Assembly (NCBI RefSeq): GCF_042242105.1
Contig: NC_092016.1
Span: 9,500,501 to 9,564,500, forward strand
Length of the DNA stretch: 64,000 nt
Reading direction: 5' to 3'
From: Pempheris klunzingeri
Lineage: Eukaryota > Chordata > Actinopteri > Acropomatiformes > Pempheridae
This document shows positions 1-30,900 of the stretch, piece after piece; position 1 is the first letter of the stretch; each line of letters opens with the position of its first letter. A program made the translations under genes and the position numbers. Below the pieces are notes generated by a model. It made no database searches. It was given only the letters and a program-made list of their open reading frames with translations, and was not told the origin of the DNA.

Positions 1-370
1 CCCTCCCTCTTGTTTCTCCTGCATCCACCCCACTACCTCCTGCAGACTGTACTGCCAGGAAAACAGAGGTGGAAAAAGCAATTTAGCATACAGCTGGAGA
101 TGTCAGGGTTTGTCTGTGAGGCGCGTGTTATGGTGGATATTGATGACCGGTTTAGGGGATGAAAATGCAGACTTAGTCGGGTGGGGAGAGGGGGGCTGTA
201 GCAGCAGTGGTGGAGGGCTGGTTGAGGTTGCTATAGGGTGGGAGACGGAGGGAGACGGAAAATCAGCATGCATGCAGTCCCCTGCTGCGGTCTGCATTTT
301 CAACACGGAAAAAGCAGCAGGGTTGCCGGGGCAACAAATCCCGAATCAGCTCAGCTCTTGGACCCCTTTA

Positions 371-388
371 CCCCCCCCCCCCCCCCCC
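371..388. repeat. C homopolymer, 18 bases
   Basis: An uninterrupted run of C sits in CT-rich low-complexity sequence that continues to about 600. It explains the proline-rich translations seen across it. Confidence 0.9.
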
Positions 389-1004
389 TTCTTCCTCTCC
401 TCCTCCTCCTCCCTGGCCACCTCCCAGCAGATCTGGAGCTCAGACCTCAGACCGGCCTACTTAGGGGAGCCGGGATAAGGCTTGGAACAGGGATCATGTC
501 CAAAGCACCACACTCGATCCCAGAGCAGGAACGTGGTCCAGCGGATACGGGTGCACAGTAGACACCCCCCACCCCCACCCCTCCTCCTCCTCTCTACTGC
601 ACCCATTAACTTTCCATGGAACATTCAGAAAGTGATTTGTATCCACAGTCTGCTGGAGACTGGGTCATATCCCGGGTTATTTATGAGATGTTAATGTGCC
701 CCCTCGTATCCCCATTATATACATTCATAAATTAAGAGGAGAGTCTGGATATTATCATGGAAAGTGAAGAGAGATTGACAGCAAAAACCAACAGCGATTG
801 GCCCGTCAGTTTATCCCAATTTGGTGGCAGATAATCCTGATTTGAGTTTATCCCAATGATCGTAAATACATTATAGTGATTTCGTTTGTCCAGAATAGTG
901 TCCGAATTATGGCTTCAACGAACGATTGTGCTCATTATCAATAAATCTGTACCTGTTTTTTATGTAGTCTGTAAAATGTCTCTAGCTCTAGGTGACAGCT
1001 TTGA

Positions 1005-1215
1005 TTGTCGTGTTTTGTCTGAATAGCTGTCCAAAGCCCAAAAGTATTCACTTTAAAATCATATAAAACAGAGAAAAGCCTCACATTTAACATAATGTAT
1101 AAGCAGGAACAAGCTAATATTTGGCATCACTGCTTTTTTAAATGACTAAAACAATGATTTGATTATCAGAATTGTAAAATTAATTTGCTGTTGATTCACT
1201 GACTAATTTCAGATA
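1005..1215 (+). repeat. Degenerate dispersed teleost-type repeat, copy A
   Basis: The stretch from the GTCCAAAGCCCAAAAG core onwards (near 1028) aligns with 15783-15955 through a shared order of short blocks: GTCCAAA, CCCAAAA, TTCA, TCATA, ACAGA, AAAAGC, then A-rich sequence ending in a TTA/ATTAAT segment. This matches the general form of a dispersed repeat frequent in fish genomes. The family name is not established here and the copy is old and diverged. Confidence 0.5.
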
Positions 1216-3937
1216 TAATCAGAATATTAATGCACATCAAAATCCAAAACACGCTGGGATCTGTATATCAAATGTGTCGCTCATTATGAGATGTAAACCA
1301 CAGACAACAATGGCTGCAAACTCCTAACTCAGGCGTAGAGACCGTTAAATCACCAATGTTTTGATGGGTAAGTCGTCCCCTTCAGGGCACCCTTCACCAG
1401 CGGGGAATAAATAGTTTTCCATCAGAGTTATGAGTGTACCTTTTCTATCTAGAGCACATGCTGCGTGTGTGTAAGGCTGCAGCAGGAGGGAGGTTAACGG
1501 TGTGGGAGACGCACAGCTCGCCCATGCTGGAGCTGATGTGTTCTGACACGGACTGATGTAAAACTGTTATGACAGTCGAGATGACGTCCTGCCTCATCTC
1601 GGTTCCTGGAACAATTAGATTGATTGTTGCTTGTCTCAGAGCACAGAAGGGAAATATGTATAAATGTAGGTCAGGCGAGAATATTGTGTAAAAATACATA
1701 TTCTGGCCAGTTTGAGTTGAAAAGCAAGGCAGCAGTGGTGAAGAGTGCTCCATCGCTTGTGCTTATGGCCCCGTAGATTGTCCCTATTTGTCAGCTTTGT
1801 GTGTGGAAGTAATCAATAATCAAACCTGAAACGTCACATGGCTACATGACAGTCATCCTAAACCGCTCAGTCAACAGGACGCCCCCGAAGCATTTTACTC
1901 GGTCACGGTACCTCATTTTTGGTTATTCAGGTTCAGATATTTCAGCTACTTCACTGCCATTTAAAGCTGTGAATATGTGAAGTTTCCTTGAGTAGTTTAA
2001 GTGCTCATGATCTGCAGTTTAATATTTCGTCTTTGCACTGTCCCAGTTTGCTTTGGCCTCAAGCCCAGTTCAGACAGACGGTTGCTGCTGTCTGCTGTGT
2101 GGAGGCAATGGGGGCAGGCTCCCTGCCTCTTAAAACTCTGAGTACAAACTTTTTAAACCAGCCGCTGCAGCTCTAAATTTACAGATGATTCAGCAGCTGC
2201 AAAGCCAAATTCTCACCCCAGATACTGTATCTTTACAAACAGATGTTTATGGGCTGTTTAGGTGAAATGAAAGTTTAAAATCAGGGCACCGTGTTTGAAA
2301 ACCGGTTTCGTGCACCGATTTACTTTCGTCTGTTGTCATAATTCATAATGAAAACACTTGTTAGTTGGAGTCCCATCTAGACACAAGAGTATGTTTGTAA
2401 AATATTGTTGTCTGCCATGTTCTTGTCTCATGTTGTTCTGGGCTCAGTGATGTAGGGGAAAAGTTTACTGACAAAATGAAACTCAAATAGTGAGTTCTTA
2501 AAGGATTAGTTCACTGGTTCTCGAGTCTGTCTCAAAACAAAACCTACAATGCCCATATTTACTACGAAACCGTTTCTAATTTTCATGCTGGCCAAGAAGA
2601 GATCCTTTTCACACTGCAACTCCAGTGGAAGTGATGGGGAAGAAAATCCACTCTAAAGTCTAGCTGAAGATAGTATGAGGCTTCAACAGTCAGAGTTACA
2701 CAAAATTTGTTCAAAATTATTGCCTTTTTAGTTAAGAATTCTCTGTGTCGCAGTTCCTCTGCCGCAATTCAGCAAGAAAACACAGCCATCAAGGAAGCAC
2801 AAAGAGGGAATTTCATTTTAAAAAGACTTTGGACTTTTGGAAGCTCCCTCACTGCTAAAGCATCATGTTTTTGCTGAACTTTGAATGCATTTTTACACAG
2901 AATAGGGATTTTGTTCCCCATCATTTACATGGAAATGACTTCAAATCATCAACAACATCAAAATCAACATCAACACATACTATTACATACAACATATTCA
3001 CCAAAGACAGTGAACACTTCACACTACTTCACATTAATAAATATTTAACTCATAGTGAGTCACTGCACCTTTGGTTCGAGTTCAGGTTATGAGTGATATT
3101 CGGAAAACAAAAGACTATCACAAGCTTGACAGCCAGCGAGCCCGGAGGAGCCGTACTACTCATGTGTTTTCATGTCTGGCTTTACTCATCATCGTTGCAG
3201 ACAGACACTTGTCCAGATCTGCAGTAGCAGTGGAGTCATGATCTCTTTGTTGAGGTCACGGGGAGCGGCTGCTTGTAATCTGCTCCTGCCAAACATTCCC
3301 AGATATCCTCCTTCTTCATTTGAAATCTCTCTCCTCTCTCTCACACACACTCGTACTGTCTCCAGCTCTCACAACCAGTTACTCTCATGCACACAGTAAA
3401 TGCAGCTGGAATGTGTGATGTGGACTCGATGTGGCTCAGGCTAGTCCTGCTCCATTCAGCAGCAAATCCCCCTGGTTTAGGATTTGCTTTTACAGTCCGG
3501 TGTGCCAGGGACAGTACTCTAAACTCACCCGTAAGAATCTCTCACGGACTTGTCATGTTTTCCCAGGGAGAGGAATGTAAAGTAACGTGCCTGAATGAGC
3601 TGAGTCATAATTAACGTCAGAGTGCTGATTGGTCCATGTCATTATTGGCCCAGTCAGACACCTGGTGATCCAACGTCTTTGGTGTCAGCTTGACTCTTGA
3701 TGTGGGATTGGGAAACATGGCTGTAGGCGGATGAGGTGTATTCTTTTGAATTAAAGGCAATTCACGTCACACATTTTATCAGTGAAATGTCGAGGCCTGC
3801 ATTGTCACTACAGAAGCATTCTTCTGTAACAAAAACAATCTGTCTGATCTTATCATTGACTTACACTGTTTACAACCTCAACTCAGGTATGTATTCCTTT
3901 ATTTGTCATCCTCAGGCCTCCCCTTCCCGAGAGCTCC

Positions 3938-21641
<17,704 letters not shown>

Positions 21642-22930
21642 ATTCTCTGGACTGTATTTTTTTTTTTTTTTTTTTTTATTTGGGAAGGATCGCCTAGCTG
21701 TACAGTCTCGCCAATGGATCAGTAACCTGAGATGGATGGAGACGGAAGAGATGGATGTTGGCGTGGAGCATCATCATCATCATCACTACCCCCAAACTAC
21801 TTAGGAAACTCGTCCACAGTGCGACCCCCCCTTTCCAGGTTTGGCCTGAGCCTGGCCCGAAAGAGACATTTATATACTGTACATCTATATTTATTGAGAA
21901 GAGAATTTGCTGCTAAATACAACTACTGTCTAGACTTCTAACTGGCTCAGTCACTTTAATGAGTACATGCAATGTGTATAGATTTTTAATTTTTTTTTGA
22001 AGTGGTGGTCTTTTTAGTGATATTTTGTCATTATTTCCATTTTCATACATAACTCCACCTCAAAGCTCCTCGGTGTGTGTGTGTGGGAGTGAAAGGCTCA
22101 CAGACAAACACAGGGATGTTTCTGTAGCAACTCAAAAAGGGTTTGATTTTCTGTCTCCGTTGCCACGGTGCTGTTCTCAGCTGCACCCACCATTTGTGAC
22201 CATTTACTCTGAAGGTTTTTGAAGCCAGCTTTGATACAGCTGATAGTGTTATCCTAACTGGACGCTAATATGAGAGCAGTGCTGCCACGCTCTGAGCAAA
22301 AAGATCATATTCTTGTCAGATGCTGGCGTATCATTCCAGGATGCTGTGGTCTCTGTCGTGACCAATGAACAAATGCAGGGAGATAAAGGCAACATAGAAT
22401 TTTTTAACAAGGGCATTGCAGGATCAGTTACACCTCCCAAATTCTTCAGAAGATATTCGGCTGCAGTGAACAACCTTCTCGTCATTTTCCACCTCAATCC
22501 GACACATTATCTGCTCCAATCTGTTACAGAGAAGAGGCGCAAAGTGAATTCCCAGTGTTTAAAATCTGCGACGGTGCCATTGTGCATTACAGATGTGTTC
22601 TCCTCTCTGCCATTCCCATCTCCGTCAAATGTAAAAATTGACCCTTTTTTTCTGGATTGCCTCCATCGTTGTGTTGCATGCCTGCTCTGTTGTATGAGGA
22701 AGCACACAGCCACTGAACTCCTAATTCAGGGAGCACTAGCTATAGTCCTGCCCCTAGTGAATACAATACTGAGTCACAGTCTATTTAACAGTGTTACAAG
22801 AGATGTTTTGTATTATATTCTTTAACTTTATTTGTGGATAATTGTTATTGGTGTGGGATTTCGTTGCAGATGCCCTCCCATGAGTTTTTTTTCCAGAGTA
22901 AAAATAAAATCTAAAGTTTAAACAGAAATC
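21642..22930 (+). other. cdk17: 3' untranslated region of CDK17
   Basis: The stretch from the TAG stop to just past the AATAAA at 22903 reads as a 3' UTR. It contains a 21-base T run (21657-21677), a short CAT array (about 21769-21783) and a TG array (about 22074-22084). A 170-codon open frame at 22313-22825 has no recognisable domain and is probably chance. Confidence 0.7.
22903..22908 (+). terminator. cdk17: Polyadenylation signal AATAAA (CDK17)
   Basis: It is a canonical hexamer about 1.26 kb after the CDK17 stop, with GT/T-rich sequence (TGGTTTTGTTTTTCC) some 30 bases downstream. Confidence 0.65.
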
Positions 22931-23042
22931 ACATGAACTGGTTTTGTTTTTCCCCTTGTTGTGGACATTTCAGTTTGTTTTTGCTACTGTAAAATGTTTA
23001 AGACACTTAAAAAAAATGCTCCATCAAGCATTCAATGCTTTG

Positions 23043-23048
23043 TTTATT
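23043..23048 (-). terminator. elk3: Polyadenylation signal AATAAA (ELK3)
   Basis: TTTATT on the + strand reads AATAAA on the - strand, about 660 bases past the ELK3 stop. It implies an ELK3 3' UTR of roughly 23020-23703. Another TTTATT near 23335 is an alternative, shorter end. Confidence 0.55.
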
Positions 23049-23703
23049 GAAAATGACAAGACATTCTTCACAATACAAAATTATACAGAATACAAACTGT
23101 ATACCAAGTCCAGTATAAAAAAAAGAACATTACAAGTGTTACAAAGGTTTTCCATTGATTTGAAATCTCGTCTTCATTAAAAGATTTTTGGAAAAAAAAT
23201 AAGAAATGGGACAACAAGGCACAGCCGGTATTATCTGAGAAGCATAGTGCATACAATAGATACAATACCACGCAAGTGAAACAACCAGTTTCACTTTGTG
23301 CTGAACATTTAAGGAAAAAAAAGTTTTTATATATTTATTTATTTTTTTTTTTTTTGTTTTACAGGATTAAATCAACCAAGCTCTCTGCGGAGAATGAGCG
23401 GCTGGCTAGTCTTTTGCAGCTAGCTACGTGTCACTACTGTCCACCGTGGACAGGGTCATGTGGAAATGTGCTGTACTTTATCACAAAGAGCCCGACGTCT
23501 CACAGACATCGTGGCATATGGCTTTTACCAAGTGCTTTCAACCACTGGAATCCTAAGCAACTCAAGTGCAAAAAAGTGAGGTCACATACTGTCTCGTAGG
23601 ACATTTCTGACGCTGAATTTAACAAGACGGACAAGATCACTGCTGCAGATGATGATGGATGAAGGTGATGGATGGAGATGGGAGGCGTTTCACAGACCCT
23701 GGA

Positions 23704-24812
23704 TCAGGATTTGTGGGTGGTGGGGGACAGGAGCAGAGAGGAGGGTGTTCCTTCCAGGTTTGGCAGGGGGACAGGCATGTGTCCGTTGATTAGACTGGGG
23801 AACTGTGGAGGAAGAGAAAGGGGCGGAGAGTTAGCGAGGAGGGGACGGAGGCTCTATGAAAGCTGCTTTCCGGTGAGGAACTGCAGCATTGTCACTGCTC
23901 TGGTTTCCTGTTTTTTTATTCATTGTGCCTCTTCCTTTTCGTCTCTGTCCCCTGTACCTCTACAACAGAAGAAGTCAACATTATTTGTGCACAAAGAATC
24001 CGGTATGGTGTGTGTGTGCCTGCGGAGGGGGTGTGGTATGTGTGTGTTTCACAAATGAGGAGCAGCTCTCAAACCAGTCCACCCTGTTCAAACCGGCTCC
24101 CCTGGGCTCAAACAGGAAGTATTCACAGGATTTCCTCTCCCTCTCACAAGCGCTGAAACAGGACACCTCTGCCGGACCTGCTTACTAAGTCTCGACTAGT
24201 TTCACAACCGTGGGTGTCTGCTGTTTTGCAGATCTCAAAAACAGCTTGTTTTTTTTTAGTTTAAAAAAAAAAAAAAAAGTCAAGTAACCCGCCTGAAAAA
24301 AACAAACACAAAATCTAGATGTTCAAGAGTGCCACTTAATTTTAGTGACATAATAACAGGGCGTCATTTTGAGTATGAGAAACAAATGAAGTTTAGGCTA
24401 CAAAACTAGGACCAGTCATTTTATTACCTTTTGTAAATGATATCATCTTCGTCTCTTCAAACAGTGTACCCGTCGTAAACTTTACTCACCTGAATTTAAA
24501 AACTACTGGGAAGTACGAGGATTTTACAGCAGTGCTAATTTCACCTGCACAGCTTCGCAACTTCCTCCTCCGCTTTCAACCACTACAACACAATAATCCT
24601 TTGAGCACACGTTCTCTTCTTATCTGCTGTATTTGGGCCTCTCTCCTCCTCTGCACGTCTACACCTGTGTACGCTTCTTACCTGAAAGAGGGAGCTGTGG
24701 CCCTGCAGCCGGGCGGGGCTGAGCGGGGCGACGGGGCTCAAGCTGCTCCAGAAGTGGATGCCTGACAACAGCGGACTGTGAGCCAACAGCAAACCAGAGG
24801 GAGTCTGTGAAA

Positions 24813-24845
<33 letters not shown>

Positions 24846-27800
24846 GAGGGCACAGAGGGAGAGAGGCTTCATGTAAATATGTGAAAAGAGTGAAGACAAC
24901 CTTTTTTTTAAAGAAAAACACTGGTTGCAGAGCGTTGCTCTGAGGGCTTAGTTAATGCAAAACATGCTGAAATGGTAAATGGACGTGTATTGGCGTTTGG
25001 AAAAACAAACTGATGACGGAGCAGGAAGGAAGTCTGTGGTTTCTCCCCCAGAATACAGGGGTGACTTGGGGAGGAGAGGAGGACGTGGATGGTGGGGGTT
25101 GTTGTTGATTGGGGTGAGGGTGGAGGTGGGGAAGGGGGGGTCCTCAAGCACTTGGAACGCCAACAAGAGAGAAAACATATGAAATCAATTTCTGCCTCTC
25201 TCTCCTCTGGTCTTCTCTCCCCCTCCCCCCGACTTTCCCCTGTGTCACCTCAGAGAAGTGAGGCAGTGTTGCGGAGGGACCCAGCCCTGCTCCCATTATT
25301 AATGGAATTATTGGAGCATATGGCATCACTTAGGGCCTCTTCCCCTCTCTCAGAGGTTGGACTTGCAGATGATTTCTGTAAATCACTTGTTTTCCTCTGA
25401 TCTCACTTTTTGCACCCCCATAAACAGACAGTGTTAGTGTGATATTAATGCCTTTCTCACTGAGGGGATGTGATCTGGCAGAGCAATCTTTCCAACTACT
25501 CTTCTGTAAACACACTATTTAATGAAATAGATCAAATACCAGTTGCTGCTTGGAGCACAGCCTTTGGGGTTGTGGCAAAGATCAAACTGAGCCAAAATGT
25601 CAGACTGGATGAGTTTGGCTCTATATTTGTTGCAGAGAATAATCTAAAACTTGTATTGCAAAACCTGAATCAATCCAGCAAGCAGTAATTTTGTTAATGC
25701 AACCAAAAAAGGTAAAAAGCAACAACTGAATTTGCTGCACTTTACATGAGGAAATTTGCATTTTACAAGCACTTTTATGTCTCTAACGTTTCTCTGAGTG
25801 TAGTCATATTTCTTCAAGGCCTGTTATTTGCAGCACATAAACATTCATTACATAGCAGTAATTTTGGCCTCTACCTCACAGAGCTGTTTATCAAAAATAT
25901 TTGAAAGGTTTAATCCCAAACCAAACACAGACAATGACTCATTAAATAAGTTTAAATTTGTGTTTCGGTTGTAAAATTCCTTTTTGACATGAAAGTGTCT
26001 GTGCGTATTCAAACCTAAAATCAAACCAATTGACCTTTTTATGTCTTCTCTCTGTCTGTTTCTTGAGGAAATTTTGGCTCAAGTGACTGCTTGAATAAAT
26101 ATAGCGGTAGTGTTTCCACCAACACATGCCAGGCTGTGTCAGATGTGTCTCGCTGCTCTGTGAGTACTTTAGGGACACTGACATCATACTCTGGATAGAT
26201 CCCATCATCTCCCCGTGGCCAGCCAGGCCACTGCACAGAAGGGACGGAAACCGATAGCATCACAGAATTATTCTCTTTCTTTCTGAGATTTGATTATTTT
26301 TGGGCTATCACTGCACTTCAACTGTGGCTGGCACAGAGGGACAGGATCTCTCAGAAATAACATGTAAAAATTTGTCAAAGAGTAGCACTGGGGTGTGTAA
26401 ACATGTCTCAACTAGACAGAGATGAAGCAGGTTTTAGAGCAGTCTCGTGTGTATCCAGAACCTACCAGTCAAATTAAACTGTCTATTGCAGCAGACATTA
26501 TGCAAAATGCTGGGGAACAAACTGACTGGGTCACCAGCCCCCCCAAAGCGCCATCATACTGGACTGGTTATGCTGCCCTGAGGACATTATCGGTGTGTGT
26601 TATTCTGGTAAATCACCTGTGCAGTGAAGAAGGCAGGAGTGAGGGAGCCTGACGGCAGTGCTGGGCTGTTGAGGGCGATGGAGCCGATGTCACTCCCTGC
26701 GAGCAGCAGGGACGGGGCGGAGATCTCCAGAGCTTTGGGCTTTTTGCTTTTTGGTGGGAGTCCATCTCCTTGGTTACTACTACCAATAGTGGAGCTACTT
26801 CTACCGCTGCTCCTCTTCTCAGGAGGTTGCAGGGCTCGCTCCCTGTGCCCAGACGAGAGGTTGAGGGGCTGAGCGCTCAGGTCAGAGTCCTCCTCCTCCT
26901 CCTTGGCTGCAGGGCTCCAGCTTCGGCCCAGCTGGGAGACTTGGGTGTGGGGAGAGGATGGGGGGTGGAGTTTGGATTGCCTGGGGGAGACGTAGGACTC
27001 GGATTTGATAGAGGGAGGGGAGCAACTTTCGTTGGCATTGGTGCCAAAGCGGATGACGGAGCGTGGCTCGTCCTGGCGCTCCCGCAGGGCACGGAGCAGC
27101 TCGGGCTGGTTATGCAGGGAGCTGATGCTGAAGGACGAGTAGAGACCAGAGCGCAGGTAGTCGTTCCGACACTGCTGCGCCCCCAGCACTGCCAGGGTCC
27201 TCCTCTGGGCTTCCTCCTCCCCTTCCTCTTCCTCCTCCTCCTCCACCTCCAGCTCAGAGGCCTCTCCTTCCTGAAGGGGAAACCTTCCAGAGGCCAGGCC
27301 CATCTCCACCGCCTGGGGGTCCATCTTCAGGATCTCAGGGAAGGACACAAACTTGTAGACAAACTTCTGGCCAATCACCTTCTTGATGATATTCTGTAAA
27401 ACAGACAAACACCATTAATGATGAGGAGAAGCAAACTGGTATCAATCTAGAAAATAATAAAAGACCACACATAGATTATCTGGGGATGATGACATTTAAG
27501 TGAAGGCAAAATACCACACTGAAACTGTGCGTTTGAGTGCGACATCACAGGCGGATTTCTACTGTGTATTTGATGAGAAAGAGGAAGTGGAAGTGTCTAA
27601 CAGGGGAGATTGTGGGTGTAAAGAGAAGAACAACAAAGAGATTGTCATGGTACTACACTCCTCTCACATGCCTTCAGGTACTGTCAGTTACAAGAGCTGT
27701 AACAGAATGACTAGTTGAACTGTTACACCGGGGCGGCTCCTGCACATAAACACAGTCACTTTAATTCACCTTGTCGTAGTAGTAGCGCAGGGCTCTGCTC

Positions 27801-27976
27801 AGCTTGTCGTAGTTCATGTTGGTCTTGTTCTTGCGTAGCCCCCACAGCTTGGCCACTTCCTCTGACTTCAAGAGCTTAAACTCTCCGTCGGTGGACGTCC
27901 AACATATCAGGTGCTTGTGACTTTGGTCCAGCAGCAGTTGCAGCAGGAACTGCCACAGAGTGATGGCACTGTCCAT
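23704..27976 (-). CDS. elk3: ETS-domain transcription factor ELK3 (Net / Sap-2)
   Basis: ELK3 is a ternary complex factor that binds ETS sites with SRF and represses transcription until phosphorylated by MAP kinase. Four coding exons on the - strand: 27976-27770, 27393-26617, 24804-24682, 23802-23704, giving 401 aa (human 407). ATG at 27976 follows an acceptor at 27979, so a 5' non-coding exon lies upstream. Landmarks: ETS domain 1 to about 86, split after YYYDK (residue 69) as in the family; Net inhibitory domain about 145-176 ([13 protein letters not shown]); SRF-binding B-box about 180-190 (RSVIRF); a possible SUMO site IKSE 198-201; CtBP motif PLNLSS 245-250; C-domain from residue 291 ([10 protein letters not shown], then [18 protein letters not shown]); ERK docking FQFP 368-371 formed across the last exon junction. 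A glutamate-rich tract (about 112-130) between ETS and Net inhibitory domain is longer than in the human protein as I recall it. The sequence features separate it from ELK1 and ELK4. Confidence 0.96.
24813..24844. repeat. G homopolymer, 32 bases
   Basis: An uninterrupted G run (poly-C on the - strand) begins 9 bases upstream of the acceptor of ELK3 coding exon 3 (exon starts at 24804). On the transcribed strand it forms the polypyrimidine tract of that acceptor. Confidence 0.9.
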
Positions 27977-27978
27977 AC

Positions 27979-30900
27979 CTGCAGCAACACAGGATCAGAG
28001 TGAGAAGAGTGAATTAACTGGACTCAGCAACAACATCGAAGCCCTCGTTGGCTACTTTTAAAATCATCATATGCTGATATTTGAGATCTTCCTCATGTGG
28101 CCTTTTTTCTACACAGGACAAAAATGGAACATCAACACACAGAGATGTCAGCAAGCAGAGAAAGCACTGAAACTCCCTACACATACAGCACCTGACAGAT
28201 GCTACAATTACCTAATAAGCAAAAACCTCAAAGCGAGACAAGCCCGGTACTTTTTGCAATCTAGTGTGCTCATTATTTTCTATATTTTAGAACTGTATGA
28301 ACCATCTTCCTGATGAAAACATACCTTCTGTATTTAAAGAGACTGTTTAGAACAAGCAGAGCTGACGTTTCATCTTAATTAAATGCCCCCCCCACCCGAT
28401 TCCTGTCTTGCTGGTGTGCTTTACCGCATACAGACTAAATTAGGTTACTGTCTGAGGAGGGAACGGCCTGTTTGAGCTGTAACATGTGGTGTAAGGAAGA
28501 GTAGACTGGTGATGAATAGAACAGTGTGTGTTAAAGAGTGTAGTGTAATGTAGCAGCAGCAGCAGAAGAGAAAAAAGGCATAAGGAGGAACAACAGCTCA
28601 AGCCAGAAATATGCTGCGGTTCAACCTGGCCCTCTCTCCACAGGAAGTATGACGGGCCCAGGGTGGGTTATTCCTTTAATAGAGGAATGTGCAGCCTCGG
28701 AGCTCCTGTCTGCCTGCTAGGAGCACATATATTAATAGAGGAGGGGGCGGTTTCTGTCACCACAGACAGTAACACCAGAGTAGTCTGAGAGGATTAACCC
28801 ACTAGTTGAATGATAAATAATAAACTGGCCAATGTGTAGATAACCAATTACTTAAGTAATTTATCGAGCTAAAATACCAAAACTTTGTTGCCTTCAGCAT
28901 CTCAAATGTTAGAATTGGACGATTCTCTCAGTCTTGTAGATCAGAATAATTATTTGTTGTAGACGTACACCGGAGAGACACATACAGTTATGGTTCAAAT
29001 TTTTTTTTTAGTGCTGACCGCAAGTATCAAAAACTGTCAAGTATCCAGAGTTGTCATTAAATGCCTCATCAGGTCTGTAGTCTTTTCTGATTCCTGCTTT
29101 GTGGTTTTGGCAATTTTATTTATCCAGATTTATTCTTCAGCTGCCTGTGTGAGCGTTTTGGCTTCTTTTGTTAAATAAAAAGGGTGTTATCAAGAAACAT
29201 ATTTATATTCCTCAAATAAAGTATGGCTTAGATGTGGTTTTGACACTAGAATTGAGAATTTTATGCTACACACAGGCCTACACATGCTGATGGACCTGAC
29301 TGTGTTCTCAACCTGTATTATTTTCTGTGGACGTGAGGAGTGATTAGTGACTGACATTGATAACAGTCTGGCTTTTCAACCACTACATGACTCTGTTCTC
29401 TGTCCAGAGAGGAGACACAGACAGAGAGAGAGCGAGCTGAACTCATTTCCGACACTCGCTATCCCCTGAGTTTTCCATCTGCCATGTGAAACTACAAACC
29501 TGTCAAAGTCAGGACTTCCTCCTATTCTACTTCCAAGGACAAATGGTGAGGAGAGGAGATCCCACAGCAGGGAAGCTTTTCCCTGGCCCTGCCACACTTC
29601 CCACAAAAATCCCAAAGGCAGAAAGGTCAAAAGATCAAATGATTGTCCCCTTTCCACAGTTCCACCCTTTAACCCACCCTGAACCCAGACTTTGGTTCTG
29701 CTTTTAAAACAACTAAAGTATGCCTGCCTCTTCAGGGCCGCTGAGATGCCAGGTCTACAATTAGGCCAGTGTGACTTATATACATTCACCTTTGCAGGAT
29801 GCTGCAAATAGCACAGAGGGACTTCGAGCAGCTACTGTAGATCAAACCATGTGCTACAGAAACCAGGCTTTATCAGCTGCAGTAAGATGTGATATCAACC
29901 TCACTACTGACACCTCACATTAATATTATGATCGAGAGATAAACCCCCCACACAGCGGCCCTACAGAGAGCTAAGTCAGCCAATGTGTGAACCGCAGGCG
30001 CGGTGCAGCTCTCTCTAGGAATATTACAGGGACATTGTGGTGGTTTTGGTCGGGGATGTGGAGCCCTGCTGCGGATGCTCAGGCTGAGAAGTCTCGCAGT
30101 GCGCACAAAGCCATCAGTGTGTTGGCTGAACGGAAACTCCTAATGTGATTAGATGGTGTGTGCAGACATTACTTAGCCATGACTAAATCTGCTCTCTTCC
30201 TGTTGGCAGACGGTGGAAAATTCAACAGGGGCCCAAACGAAAAGCATCTTTAAAACCGTGGACTCTGATGCTGACGGCGTATCGCTCGTCTTTTGTTTGC
30301 CTCTCCTCAGTTGTATCCGGGACTTGAAAGTTGCACAAACTGTTTTGCACAGAGGTCTGAAACCATCTATTCTGCCCCACTGACTCATTTTCAAGATGTT
30401 GCTCGGACCGGAAGACGGCACAATTGCGTCCGACCCTAAATGTGATCTATTCTTGCTTAAAACTGAAAAAACCACACCGGATCCGAAAGAGTTTAACCCA
30501 AAGCACAGACATTACATCAGAGGAAATTCATTTAAAGTGTGAAAACTATCGCTAATACTACCCATCATGCATTATTTCACCCTCTACGTGCCAACAAAGC
30601 GCTCTTCATAGAGAGGTGTCAGTTTATTTTATGTTACCTGCGATGTCTTGGTCGTTTTCCCTCCGTGAAACTTTACGGTGAGGCTTGTGTGATTCCTTGT
30701 TTTTCCATGCTTACTTCTGGTCTACACAGTTGTGCTGGACTGAAATAGGATCCTGGGCTTTTTCTCTTTCTGAGCAGGAAGTTGGAGCAGGCAGACACAG
30801 AGCCGGCTGACTTCCTCTCCCCTACGATTCCCCAGGCAGTTTGCCGTCTGTGTAAACACACTTTTCCTCCCCTCCTCTCCTCCTCTGCCTGCCCGCTGAC

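Larger units (their letters stand above)
1..3937. other. Upstream / 5' non-coding region of CDK17
   Basis: No exon with protein homology is visible here. The first 600 bases are richer in G and C and contain an 18-base C run and CT-rich stretches. Several short open frames cross this part, but they overlap each other and are low in complexity. One or more 5' untranslated exons of CDK17 could lie here, because the first coding exon starts just after a splice acceptor (AG at 3914-3915). I could not place their donor sites. A CCAAT-type motif (CTGATTGGTC) occurs near 3625. The part from 600 to 3600 is AT-rich and holds one degenerate dispersed repeat near 1005-1215. Confidence 0.5.

Noticed and set aside
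110-561. Overlapping proline-rich and glycine-rich frames at the left edge
   Set aside because: They arise from CT-rich and C-run low-complexity sequence and none matches a known protein start.
26770-27399. 209-codon open frame on the + strand
   Set aside because: It lies antisense to the large GC-rich coding exon of ELK3; the - strand reading is a clear ortholog and this is its shadow.
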